Shown one piece after another: positions 28,601-43,600 of a stretch of 64,000 nucleotides of DNA. Position 1 is the stretch's first letter. Every line of letters begins with the position of its first letter. The position numbers were made by a program, and so were the translations under genes. Where the stretch lies: positions 7,445,081 to 7,509,080 of the forward strand of contig CM019219.1 in assembly GCA_009741485.1 (NCBI GenBank), given 5' to 3'. The notes under the pieces are model-generated. The model was given only the letters and a program-made list of their open reading frames with translations, ran no database searches and was not told where the DNA came from. This stretch comes from Malurus cyaneus samueli. Its lineage: Eukaryota > Chordata > Aves > Passeriformes > Maluridae.

Positions 28601-31600
28601 CCCCCAGTCATGAAACCTTTCAATTTATAAAGTTTCATCAGATTTATTCTAAGGGATTTTGTTTATTTGATTAATTCTCTCCTTAAATTCTTTGAACTAG
28701 AACAACAGCAACAAAAGACAAGCACCATCCCTTTTCTGTGGGATGTAAGAAATGTAACACTTTGGGAAATGGATCATATTTTCATAGTTTTTCAACAGCT
28801 TCTCCAAGAAATTCATGGCTAAAGCAGAGCAGTTCGTTTTTCTGTTGTAGCCCTGGGATATAAAATGGAGATGATTGCTCCTTGGATCATCAAAGGTCCA
28901 TGATGTTTTCATTCAAAGTTGGAGTGTTAGTCCTCACTGGAGTATTGTGTCAGCAATTACATTTAGGTCACAAATGTTCTCTGCAGATTCAATTGCAGAG
29001 TGTTCTCTGCAGATTCAATTGCTCAGTGTTCTTTATTTCATGCCTAGAATTCCCTGTTTCATTGTTGTGCTAAAGACTTTTGTTCTACCAAAGTCTTTAA
29101 TAAACAAAAGTTCTACCCAAGAACTAGCTGCAGTTTGATGTTGGATTAATATATTCTTGCATGCATTTTTGTATAGAGTATGGATTGCTGTCAACTTTCT
29201 AGCTAGCTAACTCTAGGAAAGAAAATGAAAATATCATGATGCATGTGTTTTTTCAGTTTCCTTGAAATTTAACCATGAGTAGTTTGGCCAACCTGACTCC
29301 GTAGGTCAGCTTTCAAAGCAATATTTAACAAAAAAATTCTCAATGGCAAAGAAGAACTCACCAAATAAGTTAGCCCTAACAAATCCTTGAATATTTGAGG
29401 TGTTTTATTAATGTTAATGTGGACTACTGCTTGTTGACCATGCTTTGTTTTCTGTGGACAGGTTGCCTACAGGTCAGGGAAAGAGCAGTTTCTCCATCAG
29501 TACACCATCAGCAAAGATGACCCTGTCTTCATGCTGGCCAAAGCAAATGCTGCCAATATCAGCGAGGTACTGTGTGATTCCCTCACTCCTGGGAATAGTT
29601 TCAGCAGATGTTGAAATATTTGTTCTGTAGGTAAAGGTTAGGTTCTTTCTCTGAGAAAGTCCTCATGTTTTAGATGTAAAAACTCCAAATTTAATAACGT
29701 GCTCCTAATAAATACGAGTCACACCTGCTGTTCTGAAGACTTGCTTTTACAGTTTGCTGCTGTGCCTTTTTCATACTTCCAGCTGATAGTCACACTGACA
29801 GTTTCACTGGAACCAGTGAGGCAATGGGATTGCAATATCCACAGTTAAAAGATGTAAGGAAAAACACCAGGATCTGATCTGTAGCCATGTGTTTTCTGGG
29901 TATGGAGTGTAGGAGTGACTCATTGTTTGAGAGCTTTCACTGTGTCCATAAAACAAATAGAATGGACTGATAGTAATAAAAGAAACTGTGTTGTTGTCAT
30001 CTCTTTAGAAACTCTACAGGAGTAGCTGGGAGAAGCAGAAGGAAAAAGGATTTGTGCTTCGTCTGGATGCTTTGTCATTCTTGACAGCTAAGGCAAAGAG
30101 GGATCTGGCAAGTGATGTGAGTATGGTCTCCATCAGCCTCCTTTGTTCCTAGGACTGCTGACAGTCCAGGTTGCTGCGAGTGTTGGGGATGTGTCACATA
30201 TGTCTCAGTGCCCTGAGCCACCCTCGCTCCATTCGCGCTAAGGAGCGATCAGGAGTTGTCTGCGTGATTGGCATTCTGTAATTAGTCAGAAGGTTTGCTC
30301 TGAGCAATTCGGAGCTTTTCCCCGCATGCTGGCTGTGTTTTCCTATTCTCATTTTAACCTGAGGGTGAATTTTAGAGCTCAAAATGAACTGGAAATCTCC
30401 TGTGAAACATCATAACTTAATACATCTATGCCTGGCCAGAAGAACCTTCTGACCTCAGTGCCTGGAAAATGTTGTCCTTCCTAGAGAGAACCAAAAAGAA
30501 AGTATTTCTTACCAGTTTTTGTGAACATATCATTATCAAGAAAGGGCTTATTCTTTTATAGACACTAATTTCTAAGGCATTCCAGCTCTCTTTTGCAAAT
30601 GATCTTCTTACTTGCTTGTATTGAGGTCTCAGCATGTCACAACACTGACAGACCATTGCTTTACTACCAGCAGAGCTGTCAGTTTGGCAGCTTGGATCAT
30701 TTACTCTCGGTCTGTTTTTGTTCTTCACAGATTAAATATAAGGAAGGTTATGAGAAGATGAAGGGTAAGCTCATTGGAGTAAAAGCTGTGGAGGAAGATT
30801 CACAGATGGCTCATTCCCTGCAAATGTCAAAGCTGCAGAGTGATCTGGAGTACAAGAAAGCCTTTGAGGACACAAAGAGTCAGTTCCAGATCCCCATGGA
30901 TATGGTTAACCTTGTCCATGCCAAAAAGGCTCAGAATTTGGCCACAGATATAGGATACAAGACATCCCTCCATCAGTACACAGTGCTGCCTACGGACAGG
31001 AAAGTGGCGTGGGCCAAGTGGGCCTATGGATTGCAGAGTGATGTAAGTCCAGAACTTCGTGTGTTTCAACACCCTTTCACTCAGCCCATTCTCAGCCCCA
31101 CTTAGGGCTGAGTTTCTTCAGACATTTATGCTTTTAATGCCATGACATCTTCATGCACCTAATTTTTCAGCTATTAAACAGTGAATAGTGACACAGTAAA
31201 TATTGACCACTTATTTCCTCAAGAGATATATTTAAATTGTGCAGCATTTTTGAGGAGGATTATAACTCCCTTTATGAGCATGGCTTCTTCAAAGCCTACT
31301 TCAAATGTTAATAAAACACTAGGATTCCTATATGATCTACATTTATTTTTGTTTCCTAAAGTGCCAGGAGGTTAAATAATGTATGGTGATAAAATTGGTG
31401 ATAAAATTCCATGTGGAGACCACATGTTCTGTAACCGTCAGATGAACTGTCTGATACTGTAAACAGTTACTCTAAGTTAGACCTTCTACTGTGATGTTTT
31501 AAGTCAGAACTTTTCAAGGAGACTGAGATAGAAATGTGTACAGGTCTTGTTGAGGTACAGCTGCTGAAACTTTTCTGGCATTTTTTGAGAAACCCGACTT

Positions 31601-34600
31601 ACAGTCAAGCATTTGAGGTTCAGTACTGTTGGTAGGAGAAAATTTGTGAGGAAAGTGAGAAGTACTCCTGTACTCTTCTTCCTTAAGGACACATGGAAAA
31701 AGAAACAAAACAAAATGCTTTCCAGTAAAGCAAACAGGTAGGGGTTGGGAAATGCTGTGTCATTTTCTTTTAAATGCAAGTCATGGATAATCTTTAAAAG
31801 AGTGCTCTATACACAATAAAACTGAATTTAGAGTAAAAATTGCAAACAACAATAAGTTGTAGACCACTTTTAAAAATTACCTTGCAAAACATACTGCACA
31901 AGTGCTTGTGAGTCCTTACACTTCTCTTTCATTCTCTATAATTTTTTGCTTTCCTTGCAACTATGCAATAGCGAATAAAACAAAAGCAGGCACTAATTTG
32001 ACTTCATTGTTGTTCCTGAGATGTCTGAATCCTTTAATGGCATGTTAAGTGTATGAACACCAACAATAGGACTTTTTTTTTCCTTTGTCAGAACCGATAC
32101 AGAGCAGATTTGAACTGGATGAAAGGAGCTGGATGGATAGCCACTGGGTCATTAAATGTGGAGCAGGCTAAGAAGGCAGGAGAACTCATTAGTGAGGTGA
32201 GATTTCATGACAGCATGTAACAGAATTTGCTGCATAATGCGTGCAAAATGTCTGTATAAAATTAAAATAATTTCCACTCAAAGGGGAGAGAAAAAGGCAT
32301 ACCACATGAAAGCCCTCAAAACCAGGGATAGGACTGGTAATTAGAGGGAAACCAGATACCAAACACGTACCAGTAGGAGTCCATATAGCCTTTGCAAAAA
32401 CAAAGTAGGTGACAAATGATATTATGAATAATAATGGCAATCAAACAGTGCTCAATTGCTACCCACTAACCTACCTTTTTAATGAAGCAAAACAGGAGAG
32501 ATGATGAAAAGATGGAGTCATTGGACCCAGAAACTTCTTTTGTAGCAGATACACATTCCTTCATGCTCGCTTTTCATATATATTCATGCTAGCTATTGAA
32601 ATTCATATAGATATCTCTGTCTGTAGCTATCTATCAGCCCAAGCAGTTTTCATCCTTATTTCTCCCTATAACCAATATCACTTACAGGGGAAGGCAGACT
32701 CTAGAATCCTTTGTGCCTCTCCCACGAGGCCTTCAAGTGAAGTTCTGGTGGAAATGGTTAAAAGGTTCATAGTATTCTGCTTCTGTAATTTCAGAGGGTG
32801 TCTGACTGGCCAGATCCTTTGCTGTAGGAAACTGAATCCCGTGGCTTTTCAGTAACTATGATGCAGGAATCATGTGTCTATTCACTCTGCAATGTCTCAG
32901 AAAAATAGTCATCCTTTCACAACTGACTGATTGCTGACACAATCTTTTCCCCTGTGCAATCATCCATTGTGAAGAAGGATGACTTTTTTAGGCACAATTA
33001 ATGTGATTCCATTTGGATGTTGCAGCGGTGAAAACAGCTGAGTAGAAATTTGACCCCTTAGTTTGTTCATCTCAATTTTTTTGTGAGTACTAAGTAATGT
33101 TATGTTGCTATGAACCCTGTCCTTTCTTAAATCTACACACCAGCTAGACTTTCTAATGTTGCTAAAAACCAGCTGTCAGAATATATTTTCTAGCAATTTT
33201 ATACAGAGATGTTCTGGTCAAATCTGTTCTGACTCTAAACCTGATCAAGACAAGGCATAAACCACCTTTGTCCCTAGTTAATAAGATTGCTCATTTTTAA
33301 GGTATTACTCTCTGAAGCCAAAACATTACTTCCAAGCTCATACTACTTAATAGTGCTTATGTGTTTTACATTGGTATTTTTAGTCTTCAAAAGGTCATAT
33401 TGCTTCAAGTAAACGTCTGTGGATCACAACTCACTTTAAAGGAAAATGACAAGCCATGAGTTCATCTCAGACATTTGGAAAATTAAGTATGTGCTATTTG
33501 GAGGAGTGATAAGGGTATTGATGGATTTAAGACAACTCGTGCTGGAAGGGAAGCTTGTAGTGACCTGGGCATATGGAAAAAATGTCATTTTTCCATCAAA
33601 CTTCCCACACCTTAATAATATGTATATATAATGTGTATATAACAAGACCTCTCAGAACCTACTATGGGTCCTTAGCAGCAAGCAAAATTAACATCATTAT
33701 CTAGAAGACGTGCTATAAGAATTAGATACAGTGTCAATGGCTGCACAGATTTGCTGCAGGTCTGAGGAAGTAACCTAAAGCCATAAACAATAAGTTAAAT
33801 AATTGCCATTTATAACACACTACAATTGTATATAATTTCTTGCTTAAAGAAACTATAAATTAAAAATGCATTCAATCATACTCTATTTGAAGTAAAGTAA
33901 AAAAAAAAAAGATTTTAATATCCTGCGTTCTGGAGTATTTACGTAAGCAGAATCTGATCTTGAAATATTTTCCTTATATTTCAAGATTAATATTAATTGG
34001 CAAAAGGTTATTGTTAAATTGAAACAAATATTAATCTGAAAGTACCTAGGACATAAAGATGAGGAAAGAGGAATAATAATTATGTTCACAAATTCACTCT
34101 AATCTCCAGCAACCTATGATTTTTCTCTTTCAAATAGCATGAAAGAGCAGCACAAAATTCACAGCTTTGATCTTTTTCTGCTCAACAGAAGAAGTACCGT
34201 CAGCATCCATATGCTTTGAAGTTTACCAGTATTAAAGACACTCCTGAGATGATCCAGGCTAGAATTAGTTATAACCAGGCTGTGGATGTAAGTTATAATG
34301 TATATACATTATGATTATAAGAGTGGTATCCTCTTTGAACGACCTGATTGAAGCACTGGCTTTCTCTCTCTTTCTTTCTCTGAGATTATCCATGGGAACC
34401 ATGAAACTTCTGTATTCTGGTGTGGTACATCCCACAAAGAGCATTTTTCTAACTTGGATTGGGAAGTCATAGGGGTCCCACCAAAATGAACTGGATTTTC
34501 GCACAGAAAATGCTTTCTGTCCCATTTATTTTCAGAAGTAAATATTAGGACTAAGACTGACCTTTGACCTTTAAAGAATTTTGGCCTATTGATATTCATT

Positions 34601-37600
34601 GAGGAAGAGCACCTTTGGGGTTCTTTCCTCTTTTCAAACAGATCTTTCAAATTTCAGTTTCTGCATATTCTTTGGAAACAAAATGTAAGGCAGCATGACA
34701 AGGAAGAAAAAATAAATTATTTCAAGCTGTCATCCTGCTGAGAGAGAAATCCAGGAGGGGAAACCTTAAAGGGAAGAATTGAGGCTGTTTGGTGTTTAAA
34801 CATGTTTATTTTTAATAGAAGAGCGATTTAAAAATATTGTAGACTTAACTGGGATAATACAGAAGTGAATAATAAGCAAAAGTCACTCAAAAAAGACAAG
34901 TTTCAAACATGAGAGGATGTTTTATTGTGAAAATAGATATTTTTAAAGTGAAGGGGAAGATGAAAGACTTTGTGTAAAACACATGCTATTGTAATACTTT
35001 TGGTGTCTGTGCCTTTGGTTTAATTAATAAGATCCAAAAGGCTTACATCTCAGTCAGGATAAATATAAGTCATTTTGTTCCACGGAGCCACAGTCAAAAT
35101 CAGTCTGGTGCTCTACTTCTTCACACATGGAGTTCTCATTCATTTTCCTCTTATAGAGCTGCAATACAAGTGGGCCCAGCTGCTGAAAAAGTGTCAGTGG
35201 TGAGGTGGAGGGGTTTATTTTAATTTAGAGAGTCTGGAACTCTCCTGCAGGAATAATAGCCTGGAAAGGCAGGTGGTCCAGACACAGGTCATACTTAGGG
35301 CCAAAAAATATGGTGTCTGTCTGTGCCCATCTGAAAGTTATGGTGTCAATGTAAGAAGAAACTAGAATGGGAAAGAAAAGCAATTTGAAAGGGGAGAACT
35401 CTGCACAGCCATTGCAGGGGAAGGTCCAGTTCCAGCTCATTGCATACAACTGCTCTCACCTGTCTGCAGACATCTGAGAATTATCTGGTCCTGAGCCAGC
35501 CCTGTGTTCTTCCTCCAAGGGCTGGTGTGAGACACAGACACCCCTTTTATCATGGACTGAGTCACCTTCTGAGGTTTTTAAATATTTTCCCATTGACTAT
35601 TGAGCACCCCCTTGCAATTAACTATGGAAATAAATTTGGAGTAATTGCACAGATAACTACTGTCACATTTATCTGCTAAAATTGAACACCTTTAAAGAAA
35701 GGTGTTTGGGGAACCTAAACTCTCCAGATTTCAGTTGAATTTCAAAGTATTGGTGGGCCACTCATTACTGCACATCCTTAATGACTACTGATTCTCCTTC
35801 TTCTCCCTACTCACAGATGTTAGAAGTTTTATCAAATTAATATTCAAATATCTGAATTTTCATATACATTGATTTACACACTCAAAACTTCAAGGAGCTC
35901 TTCTGTAGCATACTCTAGCTGATAAGTGTATCACACCCCCAAAGCCTTTTGAATAATTTTGACTGATACAATTACCTGTATTTATTAATGCCTCTTTCTT
36001 TTCTGTAGTGCTTGCTTTCCATAAACCTAATTGTTAATGTTTTTGTTTGAATTAATGATTGAATGTGTCGTGAGTACTTGCTACTGAAATTCATCTCTGT
36101 TTGCAGAGGCTGTACAAGGAGCATGGAGAGAGTATGAAGCACCAGTACACACCAACGACAGATCTTCCTGAAATCCTTCAGGCCAAATTAAATGCTATGA
36201 ATATTAGTGAGGTATAAACCTGACCTCTAATATTTTAAAGTAGAAAAGCTGATAGTGCTTTGCTGTTTGTTCAAAACAGGAAATCATAGTAAATTTCTTT
36301 CCTTTCCCCAGTATATGATCATTCCATGGTCTAAGTATTTCTGAAGTAATATGGGAAATCAAACTTCCTATCAAACTTCACCTACATTAGAAAGATAAAG
36401 AATGAGCAAATACACTTTTGTAATGGACATTTATCTTGTGGTAACTCCCATTTACATTGACAGTTTCATTTGTATTTTCCCTCTGCATTAGAATAGGATG
36501 AAACTAATGTGGTAACATTTCTAGAATCTCAAAAATGCTGCAATGTCAACCTTCTGAACAGCAACTCTTCTTTATTTCTGTTCCATATTTCCTAGGCTCG
36601 TTACAAGGAGTCCTGGAGGAGGATGAAAGATGGTGGCTATCAACTGAAGCTGGATGCCATCCCCTTCCAGGCAGCAAAGGCCTCAGGAGAAATCATAAGT
36701 GATGTACGTGAACTTATTGCTGATATTGTCCAGTAGGACATATCAGTTACTCCAGACTGTATCTGCTCTGCTGAGTGACTCTTGATGGAAGCAGCATGTC
36801 CAGCCAGCTCTACATCTGGGACACATCTGGCCTTGGACTAGTTGGAGATGCTTTTGGAGGTGTTATTGGTAAATAAGCACAGGCGGGTTTGTGAAAGCAA
36901 GCATCCATCAGCAAACCTGAGCAATTTACCTGTTATGGTGATTGGACAGTCACAGGGACTGCAGTTGGGTGAGGTCTTCCTAGAACCCACTAAGAGTTTA
37001 TTCAGATTTATATATTCAGATTTTTATACTGAGTATTGTCAGTCAATTTACTCTATTATGAAACCCCTTTTATTCAGGTTTTAACAGCTGGACTAATACT
37101 TCACTCCTATCCACATTTCTATTCCTGCTTCCTTTTCAGCACAAATATAAGGAGGCATTTCAGAAAATGAAAGGGCAGATGGCTGGCTCCTGTGGCCTGG
37201 ATGGTGACATTCGGATTGCTCATTCTGTCCGTGCAACATCTCTGCAGAGTGATGTAAGTACAACAAAGAAGGTGGAGACATTCTGAATTGGTGTCCTAAC
37301 TATGAGCAGCTCCTCATGGAAGATGCACGTAGCTGTGGAATAGCCTACTTATTTAAAACTTAGGGCTTTCTGTCCCACTTTTCAGATATTTTAGTATAAT
37401 CATTATATTCTTGCCATTCTTCTATGTTATTTACAGTAGCATTAATTTGACAGTAGAAGAAGCCTGTGTTCTTGCACACTCCCCTTCTTCATGCCACTGC
37501 TGCCTAGCACAGAGTATTTTACTCTGTGAAAGTATCACTCAGAGGCTGATCTAATTGAGAGTTTGCACTGGTCTTTGTACAGAAGTAAATTAAATTAGGT

Positions 37601-40600
37601 AGAGATACGAAGTTATTCAGTGTTTATTTTCAATTTATGGTTTTTCTGAAAGACTAAGGGATGAAGGAGTTTATGGAATTTCGAGTTGGACTTTTTGGTT
37701 GGTTTTGAGGTGTCCTAAGAAGCATAATTTGTTGTTTGCCTGTAAGAAATGTAATTAGTGTATATTGAAGACTGTGTCTTGACCCAGAAAGTAGTGAAAT
37801 ATATGGGAGAGCATTCATGGTTCTCAAAGGTGCTGATCTTGTACTGATGGCATGCTTAGACATGCAGGTAATAGTGTGTGATGATTCAACCATCTGTCAG
37901 GTTACTCCTAGTCAGTTGATGACCATCAATAACTCTGGATGTTCATTATGCCGATGAACAGCCTGAACATCTCAAATTTGCATAATCTGATTAGGACATA
38001 TCGTGTAAAAACTTCTTTGAAGATTTCGACACCTTTCTTTTCCTGGACACAGACAAGAAGTGAGAAAAAAAAGAAAAACCCCATCACTAAATATTACTTT
38101 TAAACTAAGAAATGAAACTGGCCGAATCAACAAATATTTTGACTGAGGATTTGTACTAATTCTAATATAAATAAGGCTGTTGGCTTTTTTTTTTTTTTTG
38201 CCCCTCAGGGAGTATCTTCCCCTTTTTGTGACACTTTCTAAAAATGCAGTGAATTAGGACTTCTCTTGACAATTTGGTAACTTTATAGATTGAATGTATC
38301 CAGTTTTAACAACTAACTAAATGAATAAATAAATAATCTCATCTTAATTGAATGTAATGTAGATGGCTACTTTTTTGATAAAGAATAGGCTGCCATATAT
38401 ATTTTAATTACAATTATTGATCTTAAACAGTATAGTTAAACAATTTAGGGAACTTGCTTTTAAAAGGAATAATTTATACTGCAAAATGGAAGAAATATGA
38501 AGAATGTCTCTTCTGACCAAAACCTGAATTTTAATTTCTTTGCTGTGGCATCTATGTGATCTGTTTCTCATTTGATAGGTGAAATACAAGCAAGGTTTTG
38601 AGGACACAAGGTCTCACTTCCACCTGCCCCTGGATATGATCCACCTTGTCCACGCCAGGAAGGCGCAGTCTCTGGTCAGTGAGCAGGACTACAGGCAGCT
38701 GCTGCACCAGTACACAGCCCTGGCTGACGATGTGAGGCTGCGCTGCGCCAAGAACGCCTACAAACTGCAGAGTGAGGTAACTGCAAAGTGTGCAGGGATA
38801 TTCCCCTGTTGGTTCTGCTGCAGGAAAGTCCTGTTCCAACTTGTGACAGCTAACAGGATGTGTTTGAGCAGCAGCTGAGGGATAAATAGTGGCTGTTCCA
38901 CTTTGATTATGTGTAGGAACAAGACATTTTTCTTATCACAATGTGTGTGATCACACTGCACCGAGAGAAAAAGTTTAGTAGTCTTTGATGGTCGGTTAGA
39001 AAAAGTTTTGCAAGTGAAGATGGTTGGACTGTTGGTAAAAATACCCTTTTTAAGGTCTTGCTAACTGTGCAAACCCTTTACCAACTGGTATTCACAACTT
39101 GGTTTGCATCTGGGTAAAATTCATGTGTACTTTCAGAAGAAAGATGCCTGTTGCTAAAAAATTGATTTGTAGGACATTTATAAGCTCTGGCCCAAGACAT
39201 ATCCACTGAAATTCTGAGAAGGGTGAGCTTAGCTCCCTACATAGTCTTGAGTAAAATTATCTGTATATTGACTATATGTATATATTCTCTATAATGACTT
39301 CTAATTCTGTAGGCACAGCCTTGAGCAAAGGACTTTTCAAAAATTGCATTGCCCCTGCAGACCTAAGGAGGGGTTTTATCTCAAAAACATGCCTGGCCAC
39401 AAAATGCTACTGTACATCAGTTAAACATTTTCAGCCAACAGTCTTAGAGATGGCAGACTGTGTCTAAACACATGCAATGTCAGATGCCAGTTGCGCTGAA
39501 TTAGGGTGAAACACACATGATCAGAGATTCTGAAGGAGGTTTCCATCCATCTCTCTCCTCATCCTTCTCATTACTGAATGAAATAATATTGTTGTAATGT
39601 ATTTATTGGTAACCGATTGGTAATTTCTGAAAAATTAATATTTACAGTTAGTCACTGCTAGGTTTGGTGGTCTGGAAAATATTTTAATGAAGTGTATGCT
39701 GTGGGTCAGTGTTATTTTTCCTTAGTGTTCCTTGCTTACATTATGACCATTCAGAACTGTGAAAAATTAAGGCTATTTTGTCTGCAGTTTCTCTTACTTA
39801 AAAGCTACTAGCTTCTATGTAAAGATATTTTCTTATGTTTATAAAACTTATCTTATTTTATGTGTATTTATAAATCAATACTATCTACCTGTGATTTATG
39901 TATTGTGTATGAAGAAAATTCATGTACCTAGAAAAGGTTTTTTTCAAGATTACCAATAGAAGACAGGAGTTGAAACATCATTTGTTGTCCATGAGGCTCA
40001 GTAGCCCTCAGAATCTGTGCTGTGGATCTGTCAGGGCTGTATGCACACAGGCACAATCCACAAACACAACATCTTTGGGCAATGTGTACGAACTCTCTGT
40101 GGTAGATACTAATTTTAATGGATTTATTGTGTATTTTTGGTGAGTAAATATAGGGCATCTCAAATGCAAACTCATAATTACTTCTGCTTGGTTTTCCTTA
40201 GAATTTATATCGGTCTGACATGAACTTTATGCGAGGCGTTGGATGTATTACTCCAGGGGCCCTGGAGATTGAAGGAAGGAAGAAAGCTTCTGAACTCATC
40301 AGCGAGGTAACAAAAGAGGGGTTTGATTTCTCCACTGTGAACAAGACTCTGCCAGATGTCTTTCTATTAGACTGGGCTGGCAAAGTGACTCACTGGATAA
40401 TGCCAGACTCCCTCCCCTTGCGTTTGATCATTCCGCTCGTGTCCTAACTGCAGATGGGTGAACCTGATGGAGTTACAGGCTTTGCAAACTTTGCTAACTT
40501 TTTGTGCAAATATTTTCTCCTGTGTTTCAGACCCAGGAGGTGGTTATTTTATTTTATTTATTTTGGAAGAAAAATGGGCTTTTTCAACTAAGGATAAGGC

Positions 40601-43600
40601 TGTGCCTATCTGTAATAAGTACCTGATAGTATTTCTCCAAAATTAGGATGAGCTGTGTGATGCCCAGTACATTACACTGTCCTCAGTTCTGCTTCTGCTT
40701 TACAGTCTGTTTTTCACAGTCTCTTCTAGCTTCAGGTCTTGGATCTTTTGCCCATATTCACATAGATATGAAATGAGGAAAAATAAGAGTTGTGTTCTAG
40801 GGAACAGATCCCTGCTTGGAGTGATCTTGCAGTTGTTTCATTCATAATTCTGACATAGGGTCACAGGCCAGGTGAAACCTTGTTTTTCTCACAAAAAAAA
40901 AGTTCAGTGGGCTTATGCAGCTCCTTCTCTCTTTGGGCTTTATTGCCTTTGCTATAATTCCATTACCCAGGGTTAATGACAACAAGGGGTGAAATAACCT
41001 CATTACTGTTTTCAGCATATTCAACACAGCACCACTTTTTTTTTATTTCACACTTTCTTCCTTATTTAATTTTCATTTCCCCTGTTAAACTTGAATGTAT
41101 CTAATTCAAAATAGCGGAAGGTAAATTAGTCTAAGAATTAATAGATAAACTGGAGTTTTAAGCACAAGAAGCAGTACTAGGCCACTGGAATTAGAGAAAG
41201 TCCCTTACCTGACAAGACAATTTACTTACTCTGTTCATTTTTCTTTGTGTGTGAACTCAGAGTAAATATCGTCAGCAGCCACATTCCTTCAAGTATACAT
41301 CGGTGACAGACTCTCCTGGCCTCCTTCATGCAAAATTCAGCAATATGATTGCTAATGAGGTAGGCTCTCCTAACGTGAATCAGAAAATATGCTTTTCAAA
41401 ATGCAGCAAGCTGGGGATGGAGAAGTGGGGAAGAGACAACCCTGTTCTGAAAGCAAAATGCGTCAAAAAAAGTGCAAGCATCCCTGATTTGTGCTTTTTC
41501 ACAATTAAATCACTTTTTTTCTTTTTTTGTTTCCAAACATTTAATACTCTTTTCAATTCAATCTCTTTCCAAAAGCTTACACAATATTCACACAACAGAG
41601 TTCCATTATCAAGTTTTTGGGTTTTTTTGCTTGAAACAGAGACTCAAAAATCAGGACTGTGGAGTGTTCTAGAGGGAGCTCATTTGCATAGTATGATCCA
41701 TTTTTGAGGACTCCTAAAAAAGAATCACGTTTCAAAATTCTGAAAAAACAAGACAAAACCTATAGAAAAATTATCAAAATCATATAAAATAACATGAAGG
41801 AAAAGTTCAAGCTAGAAAATATGCCCAGTCTCCTAGAAATGCTTGCCCTTTTGTTTAACACACCTTCATCATGCCTTTAACATTCTTAGGTCTGATTTTG
41901 CCATGCTGGGAATGTAACAATGTCAGGTTAAGAATGCAGTGGCTTGGCATCATCATATATTTATAAAAATTAATGTAGATGTTCTTTATGCCCAGCAAAA
42001 GCCCCACATCTTTTATGCTCAGAAAAAAACAACTTTGCCTCTGCAGTGGTGCACTCTTAGCTGTTTTCTCTGACGGCTGACTCCAGTTGTCGTAATCATT
42101 AACAACTTAAGTTCTGCCGTTGTGTTATTGGAACAATAGAGAAAATTAATTTCAGTTGTCCCTTTGATCTCTTTCCCAGCGCCTGTACAAAGCAGCAGGA
42201 GAGGACAGTCGGCATCGCTACACACCAACGCTGGGTCTGCCCGAGTTTACACGGGCGAGAATAAACGCAGCCAACCTCAGCGATGTAAGAATTTGTTCTG
42301 CATTTCTTACAACTTATTTCACACGCAGGATGAATTGTGCAGTGGCAAGGAAGATGGATAAGCAGAGGAAATTTTAGGTTTATTCTATTTATGCTTTCCC
42401 TGATTTGATTGTAATGATATTTATCTCCGTTAGCATATATACGGTTGTGAGTAAATTAAATCTACATAAAGAACGAGACATGTTTTGTCTGAGCTACTAG
42501 GATTTCCCAAAGATAATTTAAAAAAAAAATCCTTTGATTATAAAGAATGAGACTGTAACACAGAATAACAAATGAAAGATGGTTCCTTTGTTTGTTCCTT
42601 TGAGCATTTAAAAGTGAAACAGCAGTCTACATGTGCCTTTCCTACTTTAGGCGAAATACAGAGAATCTTGGCATAATCTACGTGCTCAAGGCTACAAGCT
42701 GACAATGGAAGCGCTCCCGTTCCAGACTGCCAGGGCCTCCAGAGAAATTGCCAGTGATGTGAGTTGAATGATTCAACCTCCCTTCTTGCCTAATTTCTGT
42801 TAACTTCATGTAAAACAATGTCTAAAGCAGATTTTACTGAATTAAAGCAACTCCATAACCATGTGAGACAAGTGTGAGACAGAATATATTACTTATGAAT
42901 GAGATTCTTTGTGTGAATTAGGAAAAAAAGAGAAGAGGAAGAATCGCTGCTAATCGGGAACCAAGCCAGGTTAAACATCTCCCAGTGGGAAATAGCAAAT
43001 GAATTAAAGTATTTGCAAACAGAAAAAAATGAGATTCTGCTTATTTTCAGTCTTTTAGCTTCTCATATTATAAAGTGCCCACAAACTCTTTTGAACGGAT
43101 TTTTTGAAGTGTTTAGTGCTTCCAAATTGAAATGAAGTCAGAAGCTGAGGGTTCTTTTAATCCCCAAAAATCAGGAGTTGCCTGTCTGGTTAGGACGTGA
43201 AAATCAAGGCAGGTTCCTGTAAATATGTACCCCATTTAAATTCTGAAACAGAGGAAACAAATCATCTTATCTTTAGAAAAATCCTTTCATTTGGATTGTT
43301 GTATGCACAACACTGAGACATGGCGGTATCTATTTCCCAGAAAGCCTAAATTCATCCTTCCCTCATAAGAAATTAAATAAAGTCTATGAAGACCAGAAAA
43401 AGTCTTAATTTTATGCAGTACTTAGTTACATACTCTATCTCTAATGTGATAAAATATGAATATATTTCACATGGGTTTGTTTAATGAAGAAACCATTTCT
43501 AGTTGTAAATTATAATATATACTTAACCATATTTTGCAGAGTGCTTTTGGTTACAGCTTCAGATCTGCTCTAGAGGGTACAAGTCCATAATAGAATTACA

